Positions 52,095 to 64,000 of a DNA stretch of 64,000 nt are shown piece by piece. Numbering within the stretch: the stretch's first letter is position 1; every line of letters begins with the position of its first letter. Under the pieces are notes generated by a model. It was not told the DNA's origin. It was given only the letters and a program-made list of their open reading frames with translations, and made no database searches. The stretch comes from Fructilactobacillus florum DSM 22689 = JCM 16035 (GTDB lineage Bacteria > Bacillota > Bacilli > Lactobacillales > Lactobacillaceae), in contig NZ_AYZI01000007.1 in assembly GCF_001436645.1 (NCBI RefSeq), positions 1 through 64,000 on the forward strand, read 5' to 3'. Position numbers and translations under genes: made by a program.

Positions 52095-52124
52095 AAAATC
52101 ACCCCAAAAACATATATTATTTTC

Positions 52125-53495
52125 CTAATCCCGTTCAAACACCGTTACACTCTCCACGTGGGGAGTCTGGGGGAACTGATCCACTGGTTGCACCGGCTGT
52201 TTAATGTTATACCCACCATCGTGCAACAAACGGGCATCCCGCACCAGCGTTGCCGGATTACACGAGACATATACTAACCGCTCCGGTTTCATCGCCAGCA
52301 CGCTGTTAATCAGGCTAGCATCTAACCCTCGACGTGGTGGATCCACTACGACTACGTTGGGATGTAACCCATCTGCCTCCCACTTGGCGAGCTGGTCTTC
52401 GGCTTTATTCGTCACAAAAGTTACGTTATCAATGCCATTCAATTTTGCATTAGCCTTGGCATCCGTAATCGCTGCCGCCACCACGTCAACTCCATACACG
52501 TGTTTGACCTTCGGAGCAAGCACCAGTGAAATCGAACCAATCCCGCAGTAGGCGTCGATCACCAAATCATCCGGTTGCAACGCAGCTTTATCAAGCACCT
52601 GCTGGTATAGCCGTTCGGTTTGAACTGGATTGACTTGATAAAAAGATAGTGGAGAAATCATAAACTTAGTTCCCAAGATCTCGTCGGTGATCGTTTCCTG
52701 TCCCGCTAACAAATAAGTTTTATCACCCAGCAATCGATTGCCATGACTATGATTAACATTTACCAACAAACTGGTCAGCTGCGGTAATTTCTTTAAGATA
52801 GCCTGAGTAATGGCCTCCGCATCAACCAGCTCCTCATTAATTACTAACACCACCATCAATTCGTGACTATGATGTCCATAACGCACCATAATATTACGAA
52901 TCACGCCCCGGTGGGTCTCTTCATTGTAGGCTGGTACCTGAAAATCACGCAAGACGTCTCGCACAACGAGCAATGCCTGGTCAATTGCTGGTTCTTGGAT
53001 GTAGAAATCCTCAATCGGAATTAGATCGTGGCTATGGCGGCGATAAAATCCGGTTTCCAGCTGACCGTTAATCGAACGCACTGGGATCTGAGCCTTGTTA
53101 CGATATTGAAACGGTTGCTCCATTCCAATCGTTGGCGCCACTGTCACGTTCAACTGCGCTTTTTGAAAAAGTAGGTCTAGCTGGTGCTGTTTAAACTCCA
53201 GTTGCTTTTCGTATTTAAGGTGTTGTAGGGGCGCGATCCCAGCTTGAGTATAGCGGGGATCCACCGACTCCACCCGATCAGCGCTGGGCGTTATAATCTT
53301 CAGTAATTTGGCAAAGGCAAAGTGTTGTTTAACTTTAACCACCTGAACCTGCACGGTTTCCGTTGGGAGTGCCTCCTCAATAAACAGCGGGAACTGGTCA
53401 ACTTTTGCCACCCCGAGTCCTTCATAGGTTAGATCGGTAATGTGTACTGTCAGCATTTCATTTTTCTGAACCGGGGCCATAAATTTTTGCTTCAT
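52125..53495 (-). CDS. rlmD: 23S rRNA (uracil-5-)-methyltransferase RlmD/RlmCD
   Basis: A 456-residue RumA-family enzyme that makes 5-methyluridine in 23S rRNA. An N-terminal TRAM domain (about 10-68) is followed by the methyltransferase domain with DAYCGIGSISLVL (S-adenosylmethionine loop), VVVDPPRRGLD and the catalytic cysteine in VYVSCNPATLVRD near the C-terminus. In Gram-positive bacteria one such enzyme often modifies two sites. AAGGAG is six bases before the ATG at 53495. It lies at the end of the pcrA-to-dgkB run, behind a strong hairpin. Confidence 0.93.
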   Translation of the reverse strand: MKQKFMAPVQKNEMLTVHITDLTYEGLGVAKVDQFPLFIEEALPTETVQVQVVKVKQHFAFAKLLKIITPSADRVESVDPRYTQAGIAPLQHLKYEKQLEFKQHQLDLLFQKAQLNVTVAPTIGMEQPFQYRNKAQIPVRSINGQLETGFYRRHSHDLIPIEDFYIQEPAIDQALLVVRDVLRDFQVPAYNEETHRGVIRNIMVRYGHHSHELMVVLVINEELVDAEAITQAILKKLPQLTSLLVNVNHSHGNRLLGDKTYLLAGQETITDEILGTKFMISPLSFYQVNPVQTERLYQQVLDKAALQPDDLVIDAYCGIGSISLVLAPKVKHVYGVDVVAAAITDAKANAKLNGIDNVTFVTNKAEDQLAKWEADGLHPNVVVVDPPRRGLDASLINSVLAMKPERLVYVSCNPATLVRDARLLHDGGYNIKQPVQPVDQFPQTPHVESVTVFERD

Positions 53496-53511
53496 TAAAT
53501 TCTCCTTAAAG

Positions 53512-53545
53512 AAACAGGTTTGTCGGACAACCGACAAACCTGTTT
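53512..53545 (-). terminator. Perfect hairpin between dgkB and rlmD
   Basis: AAACAGGTTTGTCGG pairs perfectly with CCGACAAACCTGTTT around a four-base loop, 15 bp without mismatch. On the minus strand it is followed by only a broken T tract (TTTCTTT) and then by the rlmD ribosome binding site. A partial terminator or mRNA-processing/stability element. Confidence 0.7.
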
Positions 53546-54485
53546 ATGCTTGGGTAGCTGGATCTGCGACAGCTTTTAAATTCGAAAAAATCTCAATATG
53601 TTCTTTCAAGTTTTGGAAATCCATCGGTGCGTCGCCACCGTACTCACCATCCAGGTTAATTGGCATTTTATCCTGGTTATCCTTCACCGAAAAGTGAGTT
53701 GTTTCCTGATAAATAATCCGTGAATCGTGGACATGCCGCCCTCCATTCATCACTTTCATAATCAGCTGCATGATTTCGACCATGTTCCCGGTCTTCACGA
53801 TGATCATCGTGAATTTACCATCACTCAAAGAGGCATTGGGAACTGCTTGTTCAAGCCCACCAACTGAATTCGTCATTGCCAAAAAAAACATCGACGCCTT
53901 GCCGGCATAGGAGCCCCCATCGTATTGAACCTTAATATCCATTGGTCGTGCCTGTGGCAGCATCTCAACTGCTTTCATCAGATAGGCCATGTACCCAAAG
54001 ACGGTCTTTAAATCAGAGGGAACATCATAGGTTAGTTCGGTTAACCGCCCACCCGCCGCAATATTAATAAAGTAGTGGGTCAGTTTCTGATTAGAAGCCT
54101 TCCCGACATCCATTGCGGTCGTCTGACCGTTAGCAATCACGCGAGCCGCCTCGACAAAATCATCACGAGGAATTCCTAAAGCTCTCGCAAAATCATTGGT
54201 GGTCCCAGCTGGAATGATTCCCAGACGAGGACGCTTTTCCAACGGTGCAATGCCGTTAATGACCGCATTGATAGTCCCATCACCACCCGCTGCAACCACA
54301 AGGTCAAACCCAGCTTGCGCCACTCGCCGTGCTTCGTTTTGTGCTGAATTTTCAGCAGGAGTTGTCGCATAGATGCTGGTTTCATAACCACCTTGTTCTA
54401 ACACGTTAAGAATATCAACCAGCTTATTTTTCAGAGTTTCGCGTCCTGATGTGGGATTAAAAATAATTCGTGCCCGTTTTTGCAA
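53544..54485 (-). CDS. dgkB: Diacylglycerol kinase DgkB
   Basis: A 313-residue lipid kinase that phosphorylates diacylglycerol to phosphatidic acid, recycling the diacylglycerol left over when LtaS uses phosphatidylglycerol. The catalytic domain shows RIIFNPTSG, AAGGDGTINAVING and IIPAGTTNDFARAL, then NLDGEYGGDAPM at the C-terminal end. The start is uncertain: AGGAGG lies two bases before a GTG (54494) and 11 bases before a TTG (54485); I prefer the TTG because the protein then begins MQKRARIIFN as in relatives. It follows gatB by 15 bases. Confidence 0.9.
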   Translation of the reverse strand: MQKRARIIFNPTSGRETLKNKLVDILNVLEQGGYETSIYATTPAENSAQNEARRVAQAGFDLVVAAGGDGTINAVINGIAPLEKRPRLGIIPAGTTNDFARALGIPRDDFVEAARVIANGQTTAMDVGKASNQKLTHYFINIAAGGRLTELTYDVPSDLKTVFGYMAYLMKAVEMLPQARPMDIKVQYDGGSYAGKASMFFLAMTNSVGGLEQAVPNASLSDGKFTMIIVKTGNMVEIMQLIMKVMNGGRHVHDSRIIYQETTHFSVKDNQDKMPINLDGEYGGDAPMDFQNLKEHIEIFSNLKAVADPATQA

Positions 54486-54500
54486 ATCAGTCACCGCCTC

Positions 54501-55922
54501 CTACTTGTTTAGCGCCTGCATCAACAGTTTATTCACAATCTGCGGATTAGCCTTGCCATGGGTTTGCTTCATAATTTGACCCACCAAAAAGCCGACGGCT
54601 CGGTCTTTTCCATTATGAAAGTCAACGATTGATTGCGGATTATCAGCTAACACTTGGTCAATGATCGGCTGTAATTGGTCGGGATCAGACAGCTGAACCA
54701 GCCCATGTTCTTTGACATAAACAGCGGGATCCTCACCGTTAGTAATCGCTTTAAAGACTTTTTTCGCCATCTTTGTTGAAATTGTTTGATCGCTAATCAT
54801 CTTAATCATGCTGGCCAGCGCCTCCGGTGTAATCTTGGTACGTTCCAACACCGTCTGTTGGTCATTCAGATATGCATTGACATCCCCTTGCAGGTAGTTA
54901 GAAGCCATCTTAGGATCGGCCTGCAGTTCCATCATTCGATCAAAGAAGTCAGACATTTCCTTGGTCTGCGTCAGAACCATTGCATCATAATCAGTTAGAC
55001 CAAAGTCTTTGACGTAACGTGCTCGTCGGCTTTCTGGCATCTCTGGCAATTGTTCTTGTAATTCAGAAATCCACTCGTCGCTAATTGATAAGCTAGGTAG
55101 ATCAGGTTCTGGGAAGTAACGGTAATCATCCTTCCCCTCTTTAACCCGCATCAAGTACGTTTTGCCCGTAAGCTCATCAAACCGACGCGTTTCTGCGCCA
55201 ATCGTGCCCCCGGAACGAATTACCTGAGCTTGCCGCTCTTCCTCGTAAGCCAGAGCTTTGCGGACATAGTTAAATGAGTTTAGGTTTTTTAACTCGATTT
55301 TCTGACCAAGTGTGCTACTCCCAATCGGATGAATTGAGATATTACAATCAACTCGCATTGAACCCTCTTCCATCCGCACGTCTGAAATCCCGGTAAACTG
55401 GATCCGTTCCCGCAATCCCTCTAGATAATCATAGGCTTCTTGCGGAGAATTCATCTCTGCTTTTGACACAATTTCGATTAACGGGGTTCCTTGCCGGTTC
55501 AGGTCCACGTAAGAATACCGTTTCCCGTGGGTGTTTTTCCCGGCATCCTCTTCGACATGCAATTCTGCAATCCCGATTTTTTTCGGACCCTGATCAGTTT
55601 GTACTTCAATCCAACCGTTCGTGGCGGCTGGTCGATCGTTTTCAGTAACCTGATAGCCCTTGGGGTTATCGGGGTAAAAGTAGTTTTTACGATCAAAGTG
55701 CGGATGTTTTTCAATTTCCGCATGTAAGGCCAGTGCGGCGGTAATCCCGTTCGCAATTACCTGACGATTAATGGTTGGCAGTGTTCCCGGATACCCCCAA
55801 TCAATGACATTTGTATTTTCATTTGGTTCAGCACCGTATTGCACCGGTGAGGGGCTGAAAATTTTGGATTTGGTTTTTAATTCCACGTGGACTTCTAGAC
55901 CAATCGTCGTTTCAAAATTCAT
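54501..55922 (-). CDS. gatB: Asp/Glu-tRNA amidotransferase subunit B
   Basis: A 473-residue subunit of GatCAB, which converts Glu-tRNA-Gln or Asp-tRNA-Asn to the amide forms. It holds the kinase-like site with [19 protein letters not shown] at the start, [25 protein letters not shown] and the C-terminal YqeY-like tail domain ([18 protein letters not shown]). The ATG overlaps the gatA stop by one base. Normal length. Confidence 0.97.
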   Translation of the reverse strand: MNFETTIGLEVHVELKTKSKIFSPSPVQYGAEPNENTNVIDWGYPGTLPTINRQVIANGITAALALHAEIEKHPHFDRKNYFYPDNPKGYQVTENDRPAATNGWIEVQTDQGPKKIGIAELHVEEDAGKNTHGKRYSYVDLNRQGTPLIEIVSKAEMNSPQEAYDYLEGLRERIQFTGISDVRMEEGSMRVDCNISIHPIGSSTLGQKIELKNLNSFNYVRKALAYEEERQAQVIRSGGTIGAETRRFDELTGKTYLMRVKEGKDDYRYFPEPDLPSLSISDEWISELQEQLPEMPESRRARYVKDFGLTDYDAMVLTQTKEMSDFFDRMMELQADPKMASNYLQGDVNAYLNDQQTVLERTKITPEALASMIKMISDQTISTKMAKKVFKAITNGEDPAVYVKEHGLVQLSDPDQLQPIIDQVLADNPQSIVDFHNGKDRAVGFLVGQIMKQTHGKANPQIVNKLLMQALNK

Positions 55923-57382
55923 TACTCTTGCCCTCCCAACTGTGGCGTTGCTTGTTGAAAATCAGTGTTTTGTTCAAAGGCATAAGCTGCTTGGTAGAGC
56001 GTAGCTTCGTCAAATGGTTTTCCAACCAGCTGCATCCCGATTGGTAAGCCTTCGCTAAAACCAGCGGGAATTGACATCGCTGGTAAGCCCGCCAAATTAA
56101 CCGGAATCGTAAAACTATCATTCAAGTACATCTGAGTGGGATCTTGAGATTCATGATTTAATGGGAAAGCTGTGGTTGGAGCCGTAGCTCCCATCAGTAC
56201 ATCATATTTTTCAAAGACCCGCTGAAAGTCATCGGTAATCATGGTACGAATCTGGGCTGCTTTTTTATAGTATTTGTCAAACGAACCTGATGAAAGCGAA
56301 AAAGTTCCCAACATAATCCGGCGCTTGACCTCATCGCCAAAACCTTCGGAACGAGTCTTAACATAAACATCGTCCAAATCTTGAGCATTTTCAGCCCGAA
56401 ATCCATACCGAATCCCGTCAAATCGCTCTAAGTTAGAGGAAGCTTCGGCAGATGCTAACACATAGTAAGCCATGATACCGTATTTTGCATTTGGCAAATC
56501 AACTTCATCAACCGTTGCTCCAAGTTTCTGATACGTTGCGATGGCGTTTTGGACCGCTTGCTTAACCTCGGGCTGCACACCGGATCGTAGGTATTCTTTA
56601 GAAACGGCAATCCGCATCCCTGAAACCCCTTGCTCCAGCTGAGCCGTATAGTCTGGTACCTCAGTTTGTGAGGAGGTTGCATCGTGTTCGTCAGCTCCCG
56701 CAATTACATTTAAGAGGTAAGCATTATCTTTAACACTTCTAGTCAACGGACCAACCTGGTCAAAACTAGAACCAAAGGCAATCAATCCCCAGCGAGAAAC
56801 CCGACCATACGTTGGTTTCAGACCGACTACTCCCGTAAAGGCTGCTGGTTGCCGAATCGAACCACCCGTGTCAGAACCAAGGCTCGCTAATACATCCCCA
56901 GCCGCAACCGTGGCAGCAGAGCCCCCTGAAGAACCACCAGGAGCCGTCGTCAACTTCCACGGATTATGCGTGGTTTGAAATGCTGATTTTTCAGTCGAAC
57001 TCCCCATTGCGAATTCATCTAAATTGGTTTTCCCGATGATAATCGCGCCCGCTTGTTTCAACTTCTCGACCACCGTTGCTTCATAGACCGAGGTAAAGTT
57101 AGTAAGCATTTTAGAAGCGGCCGTCGTTGGTAGTTCGGTGGTTACTAAGTTATCTTTAATGGCAATCGGAATCCCAGACCAAATTGAATCTGGATCGATT
57201 CCGGTCTGATCGAGCTCTTTAGCAGTCGCCAGTGCCTCTTCATTTAGCGCCAAATACGCCTGAACCTGCTGATCATCCTGCTTGATTTTATCCAGCGTCT
57301 GCCGGGTCAATGCTTCCGCCGTCAAGCGTCCACTGACTAATTCTTGATGCAGACTCTCTAAATCGTGCTCAAAGTAGTTCAT
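55922..57382 (-). CDS. gatA: Asp/Glu-tRNA amidotransferase subunit A
   Basis: A 486-residue amidase-signature subunit that frees ammonia from glutamine for GatB. The catalytic Lys-Ser-Ser triad is visible: IAIKDNLVT (Lys), [15 protein letters not shown] and [15 protein letters not shown] (Ser). The C-terminal part includes [13 protein letters not shown]-like sequence. Two bases separate it from gatC. Essential if, as is usual in Firmicutes, no glutaminyl-tRNA synthetase exists. Confidence 0.97.
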   Translation of the reverse strand: MNYFEHDLESLHQELVSGRLTAEALTRQTLDKIKQDDQQVQAYLALNEEALATAKELDQTGIDPDSIWSGIPIAIKDNLVTTELPTTAASKMLTNFTSVYEATVVEKLKQAGAIIIGKTNLDEFAMGSSTEKSAFQTTHNPWKLTTAPGGSSGGSAATVAAGDVLASLGSDTGGSIRQPAAFTGVVGLKPTYGRVSRWGLIAFGSSFDQVGPLTRSVKDNAYLLNVIAGADEHDATSSQTEVPDYTAQLEQGVSGMRIAVSKEYLRSGVQPEVKQAVQNAIATYQKLGATVDEVDLPNAKYGIMAYYVLASAEASSNLERFDGIRYGFRAENAQDLDDVYVKTRSEGFGDEVKRRIMLGTFSLSSGSFDKYYKKAAQIRTMITDDFQRVFEKYDVLMGATAPTTAFPLNHESQDPTQMYLNDSFTIPVNLAGLPAMSIPAGFSEGLPIGMQLVGKPFDEATLYQAAYAFEQNTDFQQATPQLGGQE

Positions 57383-57384
57383 GA

Positions 57385-57690
57385 CTAATCCTCGCTTTCA
57401 TCAATAATTGTTGGTACGCGAATCAGACCATCCGCTGCTTCCGGAGCATTTTTTAATAATTTAGCGGATTGATCCCAATTGTCAGCTACATCAGCTCGCA
57501 TTGCGTTTAACCGGTCGGTCACGATGTAGGTTGGTTCGACGCCGTCAGTCGGCACTTTTTCTAAATCATCAAGCATGCCCAGCATGTCATTTAACTGTTC
57601 GGTAAACCGAGGAACTTCCTCTTCGGTTAATTTTAGTTTGGCCAGACTAGCGATATGCTGTGTCCGGGCTTCGTCAACTTTCATGGTCAT
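57385..57690 (-). CDS. gatC: Asp/Glu-tRNA amidotransferase subunit C
   Basis: A 101-residue small subunit that wraps GatA and GatB. The pattern VDEARTQHIASLAKLKLTEE and the C-terminal RVPTIIDES match the family. AAGGAGG is seven bases before the ATG at 57690. First of the gatCAB group, 26 bases after camS. Confidence 0.95.
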   Translation of the reverse strand: MTMKVDEARTQHIASLAKLKLTEEEVPRFTEQLNDMLGMLDDLEKVPTDGVEPTYIVTDRLNAMRADVADNWDQSAKLLKNAPEAADGLIRVPTIIDESED

Positions 57691-57716
57691 CTCAATTCCT
57701 CCTTGCGGGATGTTTG

Positions 57717-58835
57717 CTAGTAGTTAGTGAAGACGTGTGAACTAAACTTCTTTTGATCTTGCCCCCGATACAGGTAACTTTGAATTCCGTTCGTTGAGCC
57801 AACCGTGATCTCAATCGGACTATTTTGGGGTAGATATTTTTGAGCCGAAGTCTGCAGATACTGGGTAAAACTGTTGATTGCCGTGTAACTGTAGAATTGG
57901 GTCGTCACGTTCACGTGCATCCCAGTCAACGTTCCGTTGGTATACTGCGCCTGAGCCGTGACCCCACTTAGATTAGGGAAATAACTCTGAGCCTGTTGTT
58001 TAAACTGATCAAAGGCAGCTGCATCATTGTCATTTGGTGCTTTTTGCCCGTTCGCAATCGGAAAGACATAGTTTTTCTGATCGATCGTCTTCCAATTATC
58101 GACCTTGGTAGACTGGGGTGCGTTATTTGAGGAAGCAATAAAGTTTCCTCCCACCAAACTATCATCTGGGGCCGCTTTGTACAGAGCCACCACAATTGGA
58201 ATGTTTTTTAAATCTGCTTGCTTGCGGAGGCGCGCCAAAATCTGATTAGCAATTTCTTTCCCATTAGACTCGATTTCAGCATCGGTTAGGTTTTTAGAAT
58301 ACTGCGCTCCGTATTTTTCCTTTGTGTAATAGTAAACGGAATTCAAACCAACTCCAATGGTCATCCCCTTAAGCTCGGTTTTACCATCCACCGTTTGCAG
58401 AAAATCCTGTTCTTCAATCTGTTGGAGGTACTCGGGCACAACCTTGTCTTTGGGCTGGTTAGGATTTAGCCCATCGGGATTATCATCAGTTTTGCGTCCC
58501 ACCCAGTTTTGGACCGTGGTCGCAGACAATTGCTGCCCTTCTTGGAAAATATACTTATCTGGAGAAAAATTTTGTTTGGAAATCTCCAGCAATCCCCGCT
58601 GAAAACCCTGCAGGTTAAACTGGTTACTTGTCTGCTGACCATTAATGCCAGCAGCTTTGCTAACCTGGTAATGACCATCCTTAATCAAACTTTGATAGTC
58701 GTTGTTCGAATTACTGCCAGTTAACTGAGTCTTTTGTGAGCCACTGTTGGTACTGATTTTGTTGCGGTTGCCACATCCCACCAACAAAACGGTGCTCGCT
58801 GCGGCAATCGCCAAGATACTAATTCGTCGTTTCAA
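57717..58835 (-). CDS. camS: CamS family sex-pheromone-type lipoprotein
   Basis: A 372-residue lipoprotein. The signal peptide SILAIAAASTVLLVGC ends in a lipobox cysteine (about residue 21), and the mature chain begins GNRNKISTN. CamS lipoproteins are conserved; in staphylococci and enterococci cleaved signal peptides act as plasmid-transfer pheromones (cAM373 type). Whether the peptide from this signal has such activity is unknown. Start is TTG at 58833-58835 with GGAAGGTGAAGG just before. It lies between ligA and gatC as in many lactobacilli. Confidence 0.9.
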   Translation of the reverse strand: MKRRISILAIAAASTVLLVGCGNRNKISTNSGSQKTQLTGSNSNNDYQSLIKDGHYQVSKAAGINGQQTSNQFNLQGFQRGLLEISKQNFSPDKYIFQEGQQLSATTVQNWVGRKTDDNPDGLNPNQPKDKVVPEYLQQIEEQDFLQTVDGKTELKGMTIGVGLNSVYYYTKEKYGAQYSKNLTDAEIESNGKEIANQILARLRKQADLKNIPIVVALYKAAPDDSLVGGNFIASSNNAPQSTKVDNWKTIDQKNYVFPIANGQKAPNDNDAAAFDQFKQQAQSYFPNLSGVTAQAQYTNGTLTGMHVNVTTQFYSYTAINSFTQYLQTSAQKYLPQNSPIEITVGSTNGIQSYLYRGQDQKKFSSHVFTNY

Positions 58836-58847
58836 ACCTTCACCTTC

Positions 58848-63147
<4,300 letters not shown>

Positions 63148-63192
63148 GATTTATTCGTCCTCTCGCTTCGCATTAGTCAGTTTAATTATAGC

Positions 63193-63218
63193 AAAAAAAA
63201 GACGACCACATCGTCGTC
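63193..63218 (-). terminator. Terminator of the PurK-like gene
   Basis: On the minus strand GACGAC-GATGTG-GTCGTC followed by eight T, just after the stop at 63221 and upstream of pcrA. TATAAT at 63184-63189 (minus strand) within the next bases may be the pcrA -10 box. Confidence 0.8.
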
Positions 63219-63220
63219 GC

Positions 63221-64000
63221 TTAATTTTTTCCTGCGGTTTGCGGACCGAGCCCGCTGGCTTCTAATTCGGCCATGGCTTGTTGTAAATCAGCTGTCTGAA
63301 TCAGTAAACAGCCTGAATAGCTGTTGGACAAGGCTGCCTGGCGGTAAGAGAAAATAAACTGCCAGTCTGGATGCTGCTCCCGCAACTCCAAGACCAGGGG
63401 AACCTGACGGCGCGTGAACGTCTGCATAATCACATCACGATATTTTTTTACGGGTGAAATTGGCAACCCTGAAATGGCGCGAAGATGTTGGCGGTATTCA
63501 TTAATATTCATTGCTAAATCAAACAAATATCCGGTGTTGGATACGGTTGTCTCAACCCCACAAACATACAGCGTCCCGGTGGCGGTGTAGCCAAAATTAA
63601 TCTCATAGGTGCCAACATAGTCAACGTGTTGCCCGATTTCCTTTGTGATGCGCTGCATTTCTGCGACTAACTCGGCTTCAACGTCGTCCATAACAGTATA
63701 AATAGTACGCTGTCCCTGGGCAAAGGTCTTAATCACAACGGGCGGAAATTGTTGAATCTCCCCTTGCTGATCTTTCGTTGCGATTACTGCGAGAGACTGT
63801 TGAAACGGAACGACAGATTCCATTACAAAACTGCCAGCTTGAAAGTACTGCGAAGCCAACTGGATATCCGAACTTTGATGCAAGATAAAGAACGGATCCG
63901 TGCGGGTCATGCGGACGATGGGCTTCAAAACGGCCGGAAATCCCAAAGATGCCGTCGCTACTTGCATGTCATGTTCATCAACAACCGTCTCATAGGGAAC
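63221..64000 (-). CDS. PurK-like ATP-grasp protein, 5' end beyond window
   Basis: The frame is open to the last base of the window, so the N-terminus is missing; at least 259 residues are present. The architecture is that of N5-carboxyaminoimidazole ribonucleotide synthase (PurK): TASLGFPAVLKPI, FVMESVVPFQQSLAVIATKD, HVDYVGTYEINFG and HLRAISGLPI. But the ATP-binding loop GYDGKGQ of PurK is replaced by an unrelated stretch (VRMTRTDPFFILH), and the final E-x-APRPHNSGH by GVETTVSNTGYLF. It may be a non-purine paralog that is conserved next to pcrA. Confidence 0.75.
   Translation of the reverse strand, partial: VPYETVVDEHDMQVATASLGFPAVLKPIVRMTRTDPFFILHQSSDIQLASQYFQAGSFVMESVVPFQQSLAVIATKDQQGEIQQFPPVVIKTFAQGQRTIYTVMDDVEAELVAEMQRITKEIGQHVDYVGTYEINFGYTATGTLYVCGVETTVSNTGYLFDLAMNINEYRQHLRAISGLPISPVKKYRDVIMQTFTRRQVPLVLELREQHPDWQFIFSYRQAALSNSYSGCLLIQTADLQQAMAELEASGLGPQTAGKN

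Overview
The window looks like a chromosomal segment of a low-GC Gram-positive bacterium of the family Lactobacillaceae, probably from an obligately heterofermentative branch. The reasons are AGGAGG-type ribosome binding sites with many TTG starts, the run pcrA-ligA-camS-gatCAB-dgkB-rlmD, a clpE / 64-codon gene / ptsH / lafA / lafB block, MucBP-LPXTG surface proteins, a methionine T-box, a GntP/GntK gluconate route, and an HPr gene with no enzyme I gene beside it. The species cannot be named from sequence alone.

Layout. 0.2-5.6 kb (minus): an apparent anchor-glycolipid and lipoteichoic-acid operon (lafA-like and lafB-like glycosyltransferases, a flippase-like membrane protein, ltaS). 5.7-8.4 kb: ptsH, a 64-codon gene and a CtsR-controlled clpE. 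8.5-21.2 kb: mixed core genes (a MucBP-like protein, a cadD/arsR metal pair, prfC-pepD, recX and an AI-2E-family transporter gene, flavodoxin, yihY, a GT2/GtrA envelope-glycosylation set, gntP). 21.3-30.2 kb: tRNA-Arg, a DEAD-box helicase, an oxidoreductase, a GH25-like protein that lacks its catalytic acids, gntK, a large MucBP adhesin and an amino-acid permease. 30.6-36 kb: a PrsW-like protease, mmuP/mmuM behind a Met T-box, and, divergently, a PfoR-like membrane protein behind a leader-peptide/four-segment attenuator. 36.2-45.9 kb: yciI/tetR, a frameshifted SRA-HNH nuclease, an M20 peptidase, a GNAT enzyme, a merR gene, rarA and a frameshifted uvrA paralog. 46-52.1 kb is an accessory, AT-rich stretch: an intact DUF262-DUF1524 type IV restriction protein, a decayed PemK-type toxin-antitoxin pair, an unidentified protein, a truncated Dam-type methylase and a nonsense-interrupted nuclease. 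52.1-64 kb (minus): rlmD, dgkB, gatBAC, camS, ligA, pcrA and a PurK-like ATP-grasp gene cut by the window edge.

Connections. LafA/LafB make the glycolipid anchor, LtaS builds the polymer and releases diacylglycerol, and DgkB recycles that diacylglycerol, so most of one lipid cycle is encoded here. HPr-Ser46/CcpA control is suggested by cre-like sites on the promoters of both gluconate genes (gntP and gntK). The two RNA leaders between mmuP and the PfoR-like gene sit back to back in a 647-base gap.

Six or seven genes are visibly broken, several of them restriction, toxin or nuclease genes. This suggests a defence region in decay, although single-base sequencing errors could explain two of the lesions. 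No rRNA, CRISPR array or intact transposase was seen.
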